From positions 1 through 64,000 of the forward strand of contig JBLRWO010000008.1 of the NCBI GenBank assembly GCA_047921215.1: a stretch of DNA of 64,000 bases, read 5' to 3'. Positions 16,675 to 25,256 of the stretch are shown here, one piece after another. Position 1 is the stretch's first letter; each line of letters begins with the position of its first letter. The position numbers were made by a program, and so were the translations under genes. Origin of the DNA: RECM01 sp047921215. Lineage in GTDB: Bacteria > Bacteroidota > Rhodothermia > Balneolales > Cyclonatronaceae. The notes beneath the pieces were generated by a model that worked only from the letters and a program-made list of their open reading frames with translations, was not told the DNA's origin and did no database searches.

Positions 16675-16896
16675 ATGTTATTCGATTCGCAACCGGCTAT
16701 ACAATCTGATCTGTATATACTGACCGGATTTAATGAGAAGCCGGCCCTTTATACTGCCATTTTCAATACCCTTGCACAGGAACTGCCGGTACTGTATACG
16801 AAACCTGATGTATCCGCCGAAGAACACATTTTGCCTGTTCACGTCTTCATGCCTCACTGCCTGTCCATCCAAAATGTACTGAATCTGCATGGATAA
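16675..16896 (+). CDS. Small ORF overlapping the glycosyltransferase start
   Basis: A 73-codon frame (MLFDSQPAIQSDLYILTGF...) whose last codons overlap the first 8 bases of the glycosyltransferase (ATGGATAA), an arrangement suited to translational coupling. I recognise no family. The composition is protein-like, with an amphipathic central part. It could be a leader peptide, the remnant of a longer N-terminal extension, or non-coding. Confidence 0.4.
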   Translation: MLFDSQPAIQSDLYILTGFNEKPALYTAIFNTLAQELPVLYTKPDVSAEEHILPVHVFMPHCLSIQNVLNLHG

Positions 16897-19309
16897 GCTG
16901 CCGCAACTGAGTATAATTACCGTTTTTCGCAATCAAAAGGATGAAGCCGAAACTATTCTTACGGCCCTGTATGAAATGAAGGGTCTTGATTTCGAGCTGA
17001 TCATTTACGACGACGCTTCCCACGACGGCACCGTACAGACGATTGAATCACTGATCGAATACTACAACCACGACAATACTTTTTTCTTCACGAATGACCA
17101 TCCCGAAGGCCGGGGTCTCTCGCTCAACAAAGCGATGGCAGCTTCCGGAGGTCAATATCTCTGGATTGTTGATATGCTGCCCGGTATCACCAAACCGATT
17201 GTTCGTCAGGGCATTGAACGCCTGAGAACCTCAAGCAAGATTTACTCCTATCTTGGCAAGAATAACACGCCGGAAAATCATGCTGCGGCACTTGATGCCG
17301 TAACCACCGGGAAACTGCCCTGCGATTCTGTCTTCATTTTCAACCGGAAATTTCTGCCGCTCCACGATCAGTTCATCAATCCCTTTCTCAACCATTACCA
17401 TGCTTTCGAACTCTGCATAAGAGGAGGCATCAGCAGCTTTTCCGGAACTGATGACGTTGCAGACGGACTGGCTCTGAGCCGTGAGTATACCCCATCGAAA
17501 TCGGATTGCCGCGAACTGATTTTTTCCATACAACGCTCTGCTGATCCGGCCGATGAGAACCTGAACAAAAACATATTACAGGCCCTGGGGCGGTTTACGA
17601 TCGCTGCGGCCGACGACAAGCCGGACCTTAACAGTTTGCTCGCCGAGGCCCGCTATTACCGCCGTGAGGGCAAATCAGGTAATGCGCTCGAGATGCTCAA
17701 CAGGATTATGGACCTGTACCCGGACAACCAGGAGGCCAGACGGATCAAGGTCGACATCCTGGAAAGTCAGCGCCGCTACGTTGAAGCCGCGGAGCTGAAA
17801 CACGGGCTGAAAAAATCACCTGTCCCCGGTACCGAGCCCGATGCGGCTTCACCGGAATCCGTGAAGGAACCGGTGGCTGATGAGCCATCAGCCCTAAAAT
17901 CTGATAAAGCAGATACCATTACTCCTGATGAAGATGCTGTGGTTGCTGATGATGAAACCGGCACCGGCACGGTCGCTGCTGATGAAACCGGTATCACCCC
18001 TGAACTTGCAGAAATTCGAGTATCTGTAATCATCCCGACAGCCATACACCGCAAACCCCTGCTCGAACAATGCCTGGCAGCGCTCAGCGAGTATACTGAT
18101 CACTCCAACACCGAACTCATCATAATAGACAACGCCAGCCTCGACGATACCTACGATTATCTGGATCAGCTCGAACAGGATGGCTTTATGAACATCCGTG
18201 TAATCAGCAACCCTGTAAACCGCGGGTTTGCCGCGGCGGCCAATCAGGGCATACAGGCGGCCAAGGGAAAATTCATCTGTGTTATGCACAACGATGTAGT
18301 CGTATCAAGCGATGTAACCGGAAAACTGGCCGACCTGATGGAGAAATATCCGGATTTCGGTCTTGTCGGACCGGTTTCGAACCGGTGCATGAATGTTGAA
18401 CAGATCCGGGACAGCTCAGCGCATGAGGGCAGCCTGAACGAGTCTGTTATTGTTGACAGCTTTTGTATGATGTTCCGTTCGGATGCATCGCCCGAGTTTG
18501 ACGAGCAATACGGCCTGGCCTATGCCGAGGATGCCGATATTTGCTATCAGCTTCGTTCCAATGGCTGGAAAACCGGCGTTGCCGGGCAGATTTATGCGGA
18601 ACACTACATGGGCGCCACCACCCTTGAAATCGGGCTTGATGCGAATGGGCCCGAATACTGGATCAATGCAGCCATCTTTAACCAAAAGTGGGGCCTGGTT
18701 ACCGAATTACCCGATCTAAGCGGCATGGATGAGGTTGATCAGCTGGCTGAACTGGGAAGGCTGATGAACTCGTACCGGCCCGAAGAGGAACTGCTTGCCT
18801 GCGCTGAAGAATTGCTGACCAGTGAAACCCGTACCAGGATTATGGAAGGCAAGCACGACCGGGATCGTCTCACCTCCCTTATCCGCGCTTTACTGGTACT
18901 GGATCAGCGCGACATTCTCAGACATCTGGAAGAAAGAATGGATCATTATGAACCCGATGCCGATCTTGCGCTTCGACTCATCCACTATTACTACGAGAGA
19001 AATATCTATTCCCGCTGCCTGAAGTACCTTGAAGCGTGCGGATCGAATCTTCCGATAACCGAAAAATTTTTCCGCCTGAAAATTGCAGTCGGAGAAAAAG
19101 ATATGGACAAGGCAGTCGAGTTGCTTACGCAGCTCATGAGGGAGGCACCTGTACATCCCGGTATTTACAAACTTGCCGGCGACATCCACAAACTTGAAAA
19201 CAACCTGAACGAATCCGAGGAATTCTACAGCCTGGCCTACCAGGTCGATCCTATCCGGTTCGGCAAATCGGGAAAAACCGAAACCGCCTTCTCAGACAGT
19301 GTAACCTGA
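16889..19309 (+). CDS. Two-domain family 2 glycosyltransferase with TPR-like segments
   Basis: An 806-residue cytoplasmic protein with two GT-A (GT2) domains. The first (about 5-200) starts LSIITVFRNQ and has ELIIYDDASHDGT, but where the metal-binding DxD should be it reads VDMLPG, so it may be inactive or metal-independent. A TPR-like helical part (about 245-300) and a long acidic, Pro/Thr-rich linker (about 305-375) follow. The second GT2 domain (about 376-620) has VSVIIPT, LIIIDNASLDDT, NRGFAAAANQG and HND near residue 466. The C-terminal 180 residues are again TPR-like. Polysaccharide or glycoprotein assembly is likely; porZ follows after 22 bp, hinting at a surface-glycan or T9SS link. 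Confidence 0.88.
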   Translation: MDKLPQLSIITVFRNQKDEAETILTALYEMKGLDFELIIYDDASHDGTVQTIESLIEYYNHDNTFFFTNDHPEGRGLSLNKAMAASGGQYLWIVDMLPGITKPIVRQGIERLRTSSKIYSYLGKNNTPENHAAALDAVTTGKLPCDSVFIFNRKFLPLHDQFINPFLNHYHAFELCIRGGISSFSGTDDVADGLALSREYTPSKSDCRELIFSIQRSADPADENLNKNILQALGRFTIAAADDKPDLNSLLAEARYYRREGKSGNALEMLNRIMDLYPDNQEARRIKVDILESQRRYVEAAELKHGLKKSPVPGTEPDAASPESVKEPVADEPSALKSDKADTITPDEDAVVADDETGTGTVAADETGITPELAEIRVSVIIPTAIHRKPLLEQCLAALSEYTDHSNTELIIIDNASLDDTYDYLDQLEQDGFMNIRVISNPVNRGFAAAANQGIQAAKGKFICVMHNDVVVSSDVTGKLADLMEKYPDFGLVGPVSNRCMNVEQIRDSSAHEGSLNESVIVDSFCMMFRSDASPEFDEQYGLAYAEDADICYQLRSNGWKTGVAGQIYAEHYMGATTLEIGLDANGPEYWINAAIFNQKWGLVTELPDLSGMDEVDQLAELGRLMNSYRPEEELLACAEELLTSETRTRIMEGKHDRDRLTSLIRALLVLDQRDILRHLEERMDHYEPDADLALRLIHYYYERNIYSRCLKYLEACGSNLPITEKFFRLKIAVGEKDMDKAVELLTQLMREAPVHPGIYKLAGDIHKLENNLNESEEFYSLAYQVDPIRFGKSGKTETAFSDSVT

Positions 19310-19331
19310 CCGGCACTAACCTATATCATCA

Positions 19332-21674
19332 ATGATAAATTCCAGGCATTCCGTTCTTCTGTTTTTATGGCTTTTGCCGGTTACCATTACATTACCGGTT
19401 CAATACGCCGGTGCACAGGCCGTTGATACCTGGCAAACCCATACATCGCTTGCCAACGCAGACCAGGTACTGCTTACCGATACCGGCGGGCTTGTTGCTT
19501 TAACAACCGGTGGTCTGTACACCTACAAGCCCGGCGAGGCGCTGCTGAGATGGTCTACGGTCGATGGCCTTTACCGGCTCAGACCCGCCACTATGGTCTA
19601 TGACCCATTGAACGGAGGTATTTGGCTTGGCTACATCGACGGGATTTTCGAGTTCCTGAACCTTGAACGGGGCACCATTCAGCGGTATACCGACATAGCC
19701 CGCAGCACCCGTTTTCCGTCAAAACGGATCAACAAAATGGTTCTGAACAGTGATGAGCTCTACATCGCCACTGATTTTGGCGTGGTCGTATTCGATACGG
19801 GCCGCCAGATCGTGATCGATACCTATTCCAACCTGGGGCGATTTGAATCGGCTGTGAATGTGAGGGATATCGTGATACGCAACAATACGATTTATGCAGT
19901 AACCCAGTCGGGGCTGGCTGTGGCCGGTCTCAACAATCCGAATCTTGTGGAACCATCGGGATGGGATAATTCCGACGGTCAGGGTGCCTATGGCAACCTG
20001 AGGCTGCCAATGAATGCGATCGGCGTTATTGATGGTGCAATCTATGTTTCCAGTTCGGGCAGCAATCATATCTTCTCTGACGGAGTCTGGCAAAACACCA
20101 CGATATTCGGTGCTTCACCGGTCAGGCAGTATCAGTATTTCAATGATGGAAATGATCTTCTTGCGGTAACATCCCAGCAAATTCACGTTATTGGCGGGAA
20201 CAGTTTTACCCTGCCCGGATCGGTACTTAATTCGGCAATCATAGATACTGATCGCAATACACTTTATGCCGGAACGGCCAGCAGCGGAACCGCTATCCTT
20301 TCACCACTAACTTCACAAAACTGGGAATTTCTGAATCCTGACGGGCCCTATCTCAACTTTTTCACGGGAATGAAGAGTGAGGATGGCGTACTGGTATCGG
20401 GTTCTTCACCGGGGCCGGGCCGGGCCGGTTTTCCATCACCACCCCAAACCGGCTACTACATTTTCGACAACGGAGTCTGGGAGAGTTATAATGTGGATAC
20501 CTCTCCCGAGCTTGCTGCGGCACAGTATAACAGTACCCTGACATCGGCCATCGGCCCCGATCACTTTGCATTTGGCAGCTGGGGCCGCGGTGCGGTGTTG
20601 CATGAACGGTCTACCGGCGATATCAGGGTGTTAAACCAGACCAATTCGCCACTTGAGCCCATTGCCGGAAGCAACACTTTTATCGTTGTACCCGGAATTG
20701 ATACCGACACACAGGGAAATATCTGGTTTGTTTGTTACCTGGCACCCAATAATGTACTGCAGATGTATGATACCCGCCAGGACGAATGGACCCTCTACCA
20801 GCGATCGGCGGCAGCGAGCATAACCGATCTCTATTTTTCGCTGACCATCGATTCTTTCGACCAGAAATGGGTGACCCTGCAATCGAGTACCGGAGCAGGA
20901 CGCGGCCTGTTACTCATTGGCAGTGATAACAGTAATGCAGTTAAGCTTACCAGTGCGCCGACCCAGGGGAACCTCCCCAACGATCTTGTAAACCAGGTGG
21001 TACAGGACAAACGCGGCGAAATATGGCTGGCCACCGAGCGTGGGATCGCACGGTACCTGTTCCCCGACCGGGTGCTGGCAGGAACCGCGCAGGACAGGCA
21101 GGCCAGCTTCCTGATCAATGAGGACACCACGGCTGCATCGCCTTTTCTGCTGCGCGATCTCAATGCAACCGGTATAGCTGTTGATGCGGCCAACAGGAAA
21201 TGGATTGCATCCCGCGACAACGGTGTGTGGCTGATCGATGAAAACGGCCGGCGTGTTATACGTCATTTCACCACAGAAAACAGTCCGCTGCCATCGAACA
21301 GGATTCTTTCTGTTGCCGTCGATGAACAATCGGGGAGCATATACATCGCCACCGATGAAGGCCTCATCAGCTACACCGATATACCGCGTGAGGGGGTGCG
21401 AAAAATGGATGAACTGTTTGTTTACCCCAATCCATACTCCTACCGGTTGAATACCGGACCCGTGGTTATTGACGGGCTTTCGGAGCGCACAACCCTTTCG
21501 ATTATGACGGTTGACGGCCGGCTCGTTAACCGGGCCGAAGCACGAAGCGGCCGTGCTTCGTGGGATGCACGCGATTTTCAGGGAAACCGGGTGGCAACCG
21601 GCGTCTATCTTCTTATAGCTGTTGATGAAAACAACAGCGAACGTGGTGTCGGGAAAATTGTCATAATCAGATAA
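19332..21674 (+). CDS. porZ: PorZ-like two-propeller T9SS component with C-terminal sorting-type domain
   Basis: A secreted 780-residue protein. A signal peptide (to about AGA-QA, residue 29) precedes VDTWQTHTSLANADQV, the typical PorZ opening. Repeated WLG/WLATE/YIATD-type blades (about 45-690) form two beta-propellers. The end, from ELFVYPNPYSY to a final GKIVIIR, resembles a T9SS type A C-terminal domain. This matches P. gingivalis PorZ (776 residues), a surface part of the attachment complex that delivers anionic LPS to cargo. Other propeller-plus-sorting proteins look similar, but length, architecture and opening favour PorZ. Confidence 0.78.
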   Translation: MINSRHSVLLFLWLLPVTITLPVQYAGAQAVDTWQTHTSLANADQVLLTDTGGLVALTTGGLYTYKPGEALLRWSTVDGLYRLRPATMVYDPLNGGIWLGYIDGIFEFLNLERGTIQRYTDIARSTRFPSKRINKMVLNSDELYIATDFGVVVFDTGRQIVIDTYSNLGRFESAVNVRDIVIRNNTIYAVTQSGLAVAGLNNPNLVEPSGWDNSDGQGAYGNLRLPMNAIGVIDGAIYVSSSGSNHIFSDGVWQNTTIFGASPVRQYQYFNDGNDLLAVTSQQIHVIGGNSFTLPGSVLNSAIIDTDRNTLYAGTASSGTAILSPLTSQNWEFLNPDGPYLNFFTGMKSEDGVLVSGSSPGPGRAGFPSPPQTGYYIFDNGVWESYNVDTSPELAAAQYNSTLTSAIGPDHFAFGSWGRGAVLHERSTGDIRVLNQTNSPLEPIAGSNTFIVVPGIDTDTQGNIWFVCYLAPNNVLQMYDTRQDEWTLYQRSAAASITDLYFSLTIDSFDQKWVTLQSSTGAGRGLLLIGSDNSNAVKLTSAPTQGNLPNDLVNQVVQDKRGEIWLATERGIARYLFPDRVLAGTAQDRQASFLINEDTTAASPFLLRDLNATGIAVDAANRKWIASRDNGVWLIDENGRRVIRHFTTENSPLPSNRILSVAVDEQSGSIYIATDEGLISYTDIPREGVRKMDELFVYPNPYSYRLNTGPVVIDGLSERTTLSIMTVDGRLVNRAEARSGRASWDARDFQGNRVATGVYLLIAVDENNSERGVGKIVIIR

Positions 21675-21714
21675 CATCCGGAACAGGCTCTGCCAACTTT
21701 TCGTTACACTACAA

Positions 21715-22575
21715 ATGACCACGACCAAATCCGAAATAGAATCCCTCCTTTTTCTGCTCGAAGACCCGGATCCGTTCGTACGTGAATCTGTAAAGAAACG
21801 GTTTGACGTGCTCGGAGAAAACTGCATACCCATTCTGGATGAGATGCAGAGCGGTCTGCGTAGTGGTAAAGAGAAAGATTCGCTGCGGCAATTAATCAGG
21901 AAAATTACCTTCGCGGGGATTGAGCAGGAGTTCATCAATGTACTTGAGGGCGGCATAAAAAAGCCGGAACAGCTCGAAGAAGCCCTGTTTGTAATTTCAC
22001 GTCTTGAAAATCCGACCCTGCGAACAGAGTTATATACGCGGGCACTCGACAGAATGGCCGATGATGTCGATTACCGTATCCGCTATGCGGTAACGCCCAA
22101 AGAGCAGATGCAGATACTGCTTACCTACGTATTCAGGGAGAAGGATTACCAGGGCTGTACCGACGACTATCTGAACCCCCGCCACACCTATCTGCACACG
22201 GTAATCGACGCACATATAGGCATACCGCTCACCCTTTCGCTGATCGTGATATTTCTGGCCAGAAGGCTGGCCCTGCCTTTCCATGGTGTGAATATGCCCC
22301 TTCACTTTTTGCTCCGCTTCCAGAACGACTCGGAATCAATCCTGATCGATCCGTTTAACAAGGGGGGCATCGTATCCGTTGATCAATGCTACAGTTTTCT
22401 GAAGAACAGCGGCATCACACCCGATCATGAGCACTTCCGGATTGCCAGCGAGCAGGAGATGCTGATCCGGTTCATCAGGAACCTTATTAACGGATACGAT
22501 CAGCAGAAAGAAGATCTGCAGAAAGAAGACCTGAATAAACTGCTCGGCATTCTGGAAACTTTTTCGGTTGAGTGA
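21715..22575 (+). CDS. SirB1/transglutaminase-like (Transglut_core2) protein
   Basis: A 286-residue cytoplasmic protein with a HEAT-like N-terminal helical part (about 5-110) and a SirB1-type core with YLNPRHTYLHTVIDAHIGIPLTLSLI, then the His segment GVNMPLHFLLRF and IDPFNKGG. In the transglutaminase fold the usual catalytic Cys position is not obvious, as in many SirB1 proteins, so enzymatic activity is doubtful. It follows porZ by 40 bp on the same strand and may be co-transcribed. Function unknown. Confidence 0.85.
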   Translation: MTTTKSEIESLLFLLEDPDPFVRESVKKRFDVLGENCIPILDEMQSGLRSGKEKDSLRQLIRKITFAGIEQEFINVLEGGIKKPEQLEEALFVISRLENPTLRTELYTRALDRMADDVDYRIRYAVTPKEQMQILLTYVFREKDYQGCTDDYLNPRHTYLHTVIDAHIGIPLTLSLIVIFLARRLALPFHGVNMPLHFLLRFQNDSESILIDPFNKGGIVSVDQCYSFLKNSGITPDHEHFRIASEQEMLIRFIRNLINGYDQQKEDLQKEDLNKLLGILETFSVE

Positions 22576-22576
22576 A

Positions 22577-24937
22577 TTAAAAAAACCGGGTGAGGCCAAT
22601 ACCGGCCGTAAAACCCGGTTCATCGAGCCGCAGGGTGGCATCCAGACGCAGGATTCCAAAAATTCCATTCAGAGACAAACCCGCTTCGTGGTAGTAGCCA
22701 TCGGGGCCGGCATAGCGATGCAGGCCCGATTCACTGTTTTGCCAGGTACGGCCCGATGCTCCGTGTACTACCAGGCCCAGCCCGCGCCGGGCCACACCAT
22801 ACATGCCGAGGGCCTCGAACGGGATGGTCCTGAAGTTGTGCTCCCAGAACAGAAACGCGTATTGCGGGGCCATCACAGGGCGGTTCGTGAGTGACCGGAG
22901 TGTGCCGAACGGCCGGAAGATTCCCATGCTGCCGTCTACCGTGGCAAACCGCTGGACCGGGAGCTCTCCCGAGTAAGTTCCGGCCAAAAGCTGCAGATCA
23001 AGCGCGTTGGGTATCAGGCGCCTTTTGTAAAAGGTGGGGATTCTCACTGTAGCACTCAGGTTGTACCGGGTAAAATCAAAATCGCCACCGTACAGATCCG
23101 GATCGCTGTGCTCTACGGTTATTTGCAGGTTATTCTGGCCCACAACGCCAAAAGGTACCGGGGTGTCGCCCACGTTCAGACGGATTTCGGCCGAGCGAAG
23201 CGTGCCGCCCACAATAACCGGATTTTCGGGCTGCAGGTAACCGCCGGGAATTGAATAGCTGGTGGTCTGTTCCGTTCCGGAGTGGATTTCATGGTTCACC
23301 CGGAGCCTGATGGTACTTTGCAGCCGGCGCACACGCTGTTCCACTGCAAACCACACCTGTTCATTTCTGAAATAGTCGTAATAGTCGCGGACACCGAACA
23401 GCGGGAGTATTCCGGCAACAGCCATCGGATAGGTACCTGTTTCACCGATAGTGGCTGTATTATTGCGATATCCCGTTTCGAAGCGGGTCCGGCCGGTTCC
23501 GAAGAAACCGCTAACCGGAGAGTTGTAACTCAGCTGCCCTCCGTATCCCCAATCCTCACTGCCGGTACTGTACCCCACTGAACCCCTTGCCCTGAGCCCT
23601 TTCCAGCGGGGTGTTTCGTAGCCGGCGCCCAGATGAAAGGCATCCACCCGGTTGTACCAGAGAACAGGCTCGAAACCGGAACTTAATCGGCCCAGGCCCG
23701 ACCGCTGCCGGGGTTCGTCGTCGCCGGTGGTTACCATACCGGCCAGAAAACCGGTAGGCCGGAACGCTTCTTCCAGTGTTTTCGTGCTGTCTACTTCTTC
23801 ATAGGCGGTCTTTTCAGCCAGGGTAAGCGGCAATGGCTGCCCGAGTTCTTCCAGCGATTTCCCGCTCCGTGTACTCAGTGTATCCACAACCAGCATCCTC
23901 TCAACCCGGTACAATGAGTCGGGCAGCTCCACATTTATCCGGTAATCGGTGAGTCCCGATATCTGTGCAATTTTAATCGTGGGTATCTGCAGACCGATAA
24001 AACCGATATCGATCAGGCCCTCGATGCGCATATCGACCGGCAGCCACGGGTCGCCACCAAAATTGCTGAACTGCTGCCTGTAGTGCAGATCAATCCGTTT
24101 TACAGGAGGTGGAAACATGACGGCGGGTCCGGGTTTGAGGTCGACTTCAAGCAGTGCATATTCCCCGGCCAGAACCGATACGGTGCCTTCAAACACCGGC
24201 TGCAGTTTTCTTTTCGGGATTACCCGGATATCGTAGATCACCTGATCATCGATATTCCGGAGCCCCTCAAGCTTGAAATCATAGAATTTCAGGGCATCGG
24301 GGTGGGTCACACCCACAATCCGGTATCCGGCAATATCGATATCATCATCGTACAGGTTGGGAAGGTAACCGGCTCCGGCAAAGTTCTGCGATTCCGCCAG
24401 ATTGTTCGTCTGCCTGCGCGACATCAGCACCTCACGGGTACCCCGGTCACGGTCCCAGTGCACCCTGCTCACGCTTTCGGTAATCGACACGATTCCTTCG
24501 TCGTTTTCGAGACGCTGACGGGTGTAGGCTTCGGCTGTATAGGTGGCCAGATCTTTCCGCCACAGTTGTTTTCGCACGATTACCCGCTCCATAATGCTCA
24601 GGGCCGGATCTTCGCCCGTAACCACCACTTCATCCATATCGATGGAAACCGGCTGCATCAACACATCCACCGGTACACCGGCCTGTTCAACCGGGATGTT
24701 CATAGTAGCATAGCCGATGTATCTCACGATGAGCGTAACAGGGAGCGACTGAACCGGCAGTTCAAAAAAACCTTCCATATTTGTGATGGTACCCCGGTAG
24801 GTATCCATGATCTGAATATTGGCTGCCGGCAGGCTTTCGCCTGTTTCAGCATCGGCAACGCTTCCGGTTATTACAGTCTGGGCAAACAGGTGGGGTGACA
24901 GTACTAGCAGAAAAGCAGCAATAGCTGGTATTTTCAT
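22577..24937 (-). CDS. DUF5686 outer-membrane protein with carboxypeptidase-regulatory-like domain
   Basis: A 786-residue protein predicted to sit in the outer membrane. The signal peptide MKIPAIAAFLLVLSPHLFAQ precedes a CarboxypepD_reg-like domain (about 22-105: ITGSVADAETGESLPAANI). A central DUF5686 part follows, and the C-terminal half has alternating aromatic strands ending ...FTAGIGLTRFF, a terminal Phe typical of barrels. The frame is open 79 codons upstream across the tRNA region, but the signal peptide fixes the ATG at 24937. The gene ends next to the SirB1-like gene, tail to tail. Function is unknown; such proteins resemble TonB-independent barrels in Bacteroidota. Confidence 0.88.
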   Translation of the reverse strand: MKIPAIAAFLLVLSPHLFAQTVITGSVADAETGESLPAANIQIMDTYRGTITNMEGFFELPVQSLPVTLIVRYIGYATMNIPVEQAGVPVDVLMQPVSIDMDEVVVTGEDPALSIMERVIVRKQLWRKDLATYTAEAYTRQRLENDEGIVSITESVSRVHWDRDRGTREVLMSRRQTNNLAESQNFAGAGYLPNLYDDDIDIAGYRIVGVTHPDALKFYDFKLEGLRNIDDQVIYDIRVIPKRKLQPVFEGTVSVLAGEYALLEVDLKPGPAVMFPPPVKRIDLHYRQQFSNFGGDPWLPVDMRIEGLIDIGFIGLQIPTIKIAQISGLTDYRINVELPDSLYRVERMLVVDTLSTRSGKSLEELGQPLPLTLAEKTAYEEVDSTKTLEEAFRPTGFLAGMVTTGDDEPRQRSGLGRLSSGFEPVLWYNRVDAFHLGAGYETPRWKGLRARGSVGYSTGSEDWGYGGQLSYNSPVSGFFGTGRTRFETGYRNNTATIGETGTYPMAVAGILPLFGVRDYYDYFRNEQVWFAVEQRVRRLQSTIRLRVNHEIHSGTEQTTSYSIPGGYLQPENPVIVGGTLRSAEIRLNVGDTPVPFGVVGQNNLQITVEHSDPDLYGGDFDFTRYNLSATVRIPTFYKRRLIPNALDLQLLAGTYSGELPVQRFATVDGSMGIFRPFGTLRSLTNRPVMAPQYAFLFWEHNFRTIPFEALGMYGVARRGLGLVVHGASGRTWQNSESGLHRYAGPDGYYHEAGLSLNGIFGILRLDATLRLDEPGFTAGIGLTRFF

Positions 24938-25057
24938 GAGGAAATATTCGGAGTTACAGGAAGAGGTGTAAATGATAACGATGATAATAATGGAATATGG
25001 CACTAAAAGACGAATTCCCGGCAGTATTGTTTCGTTTCCATTATCGGCTAATCTCCC

Positions 25058-25065
25058 TATATTTG
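25058..25065 (+). promoter_or_regulatory. -7 promoter box of tRNA-Arg
   Basis: TATATTTG matches the Bacteroidota consensus TAnnTTTG and ends 10 bp before the mature 5' end of the tRNA. That leaves room for a very short 5' leader. Confidence 0.65.
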
Positions 25066-25075
25066 GTGTCGCGTT

Positions 25076-25148
25076 GACCCGGTAGTTCAACAGGATAGAA
25101 TAGAAGCCTCCTAAGCTCCAGATCTGGGTTCGAGTCCCGGCCGGGTCA
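25076..25148 (+). tRNA. tRNA-Arg (anticodon CCT)
   Basis: A complete cloverleaf can be folded: acceptor GACCCGG/CCGGGTC, D-stem GTTC/GAAT, anticodon loop CTCCTAA with CCT at 25110-25112, T-arm CTGGG-TTCGAGT-CCCGG, discriminator A25148. CCA is not encoded. The anticodon stem GAAGC/GCTCC has one A-C mismatch (second pair, bases 25104 and 25118). Confidence 0.95.
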
Positions 25149-25181
25149 CATATCCCCTTAATAACTTTTCGCATAAAAAGA

Positions 25182-25212
25182 AAAACGTCACCCTGGTCAG
25201 GAGTGACGTTTT
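25182..25212. terminator. Bidirectional hairpin terminator (tRNA-Arg / carbohydrate locus)
   Basis: Perfect 10-bp arms AAAACGTCAC and GTGACGTTTT enclose an 11-nt loop. The minus strand continues with T-rich DNA, so it should end the minus-strand operon 45 bp after the GH36 stop. In the plus direction it lies 34 bp after the tRNA and ends with TTTT. Confidence 0.8.
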
Positions 25213-25256
25213 GGGGGTTGCATATTGTTCCTTAAAGTGAGCAGAGGGGTAATCGC

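Noticed and set aside
20910..21956. 348-codon open frame antisense to porZ and the next gene
   Set aside because: Crosses two plus-strand genes with clear protein motifs; composition not protein-like.
24938..25174. N-terminal extension of the DUF5686 protein through the tRNA region
   Set aside because: Part of it is the reverse complement of the tRNA gene; a clear signal peptide starts at 24937.
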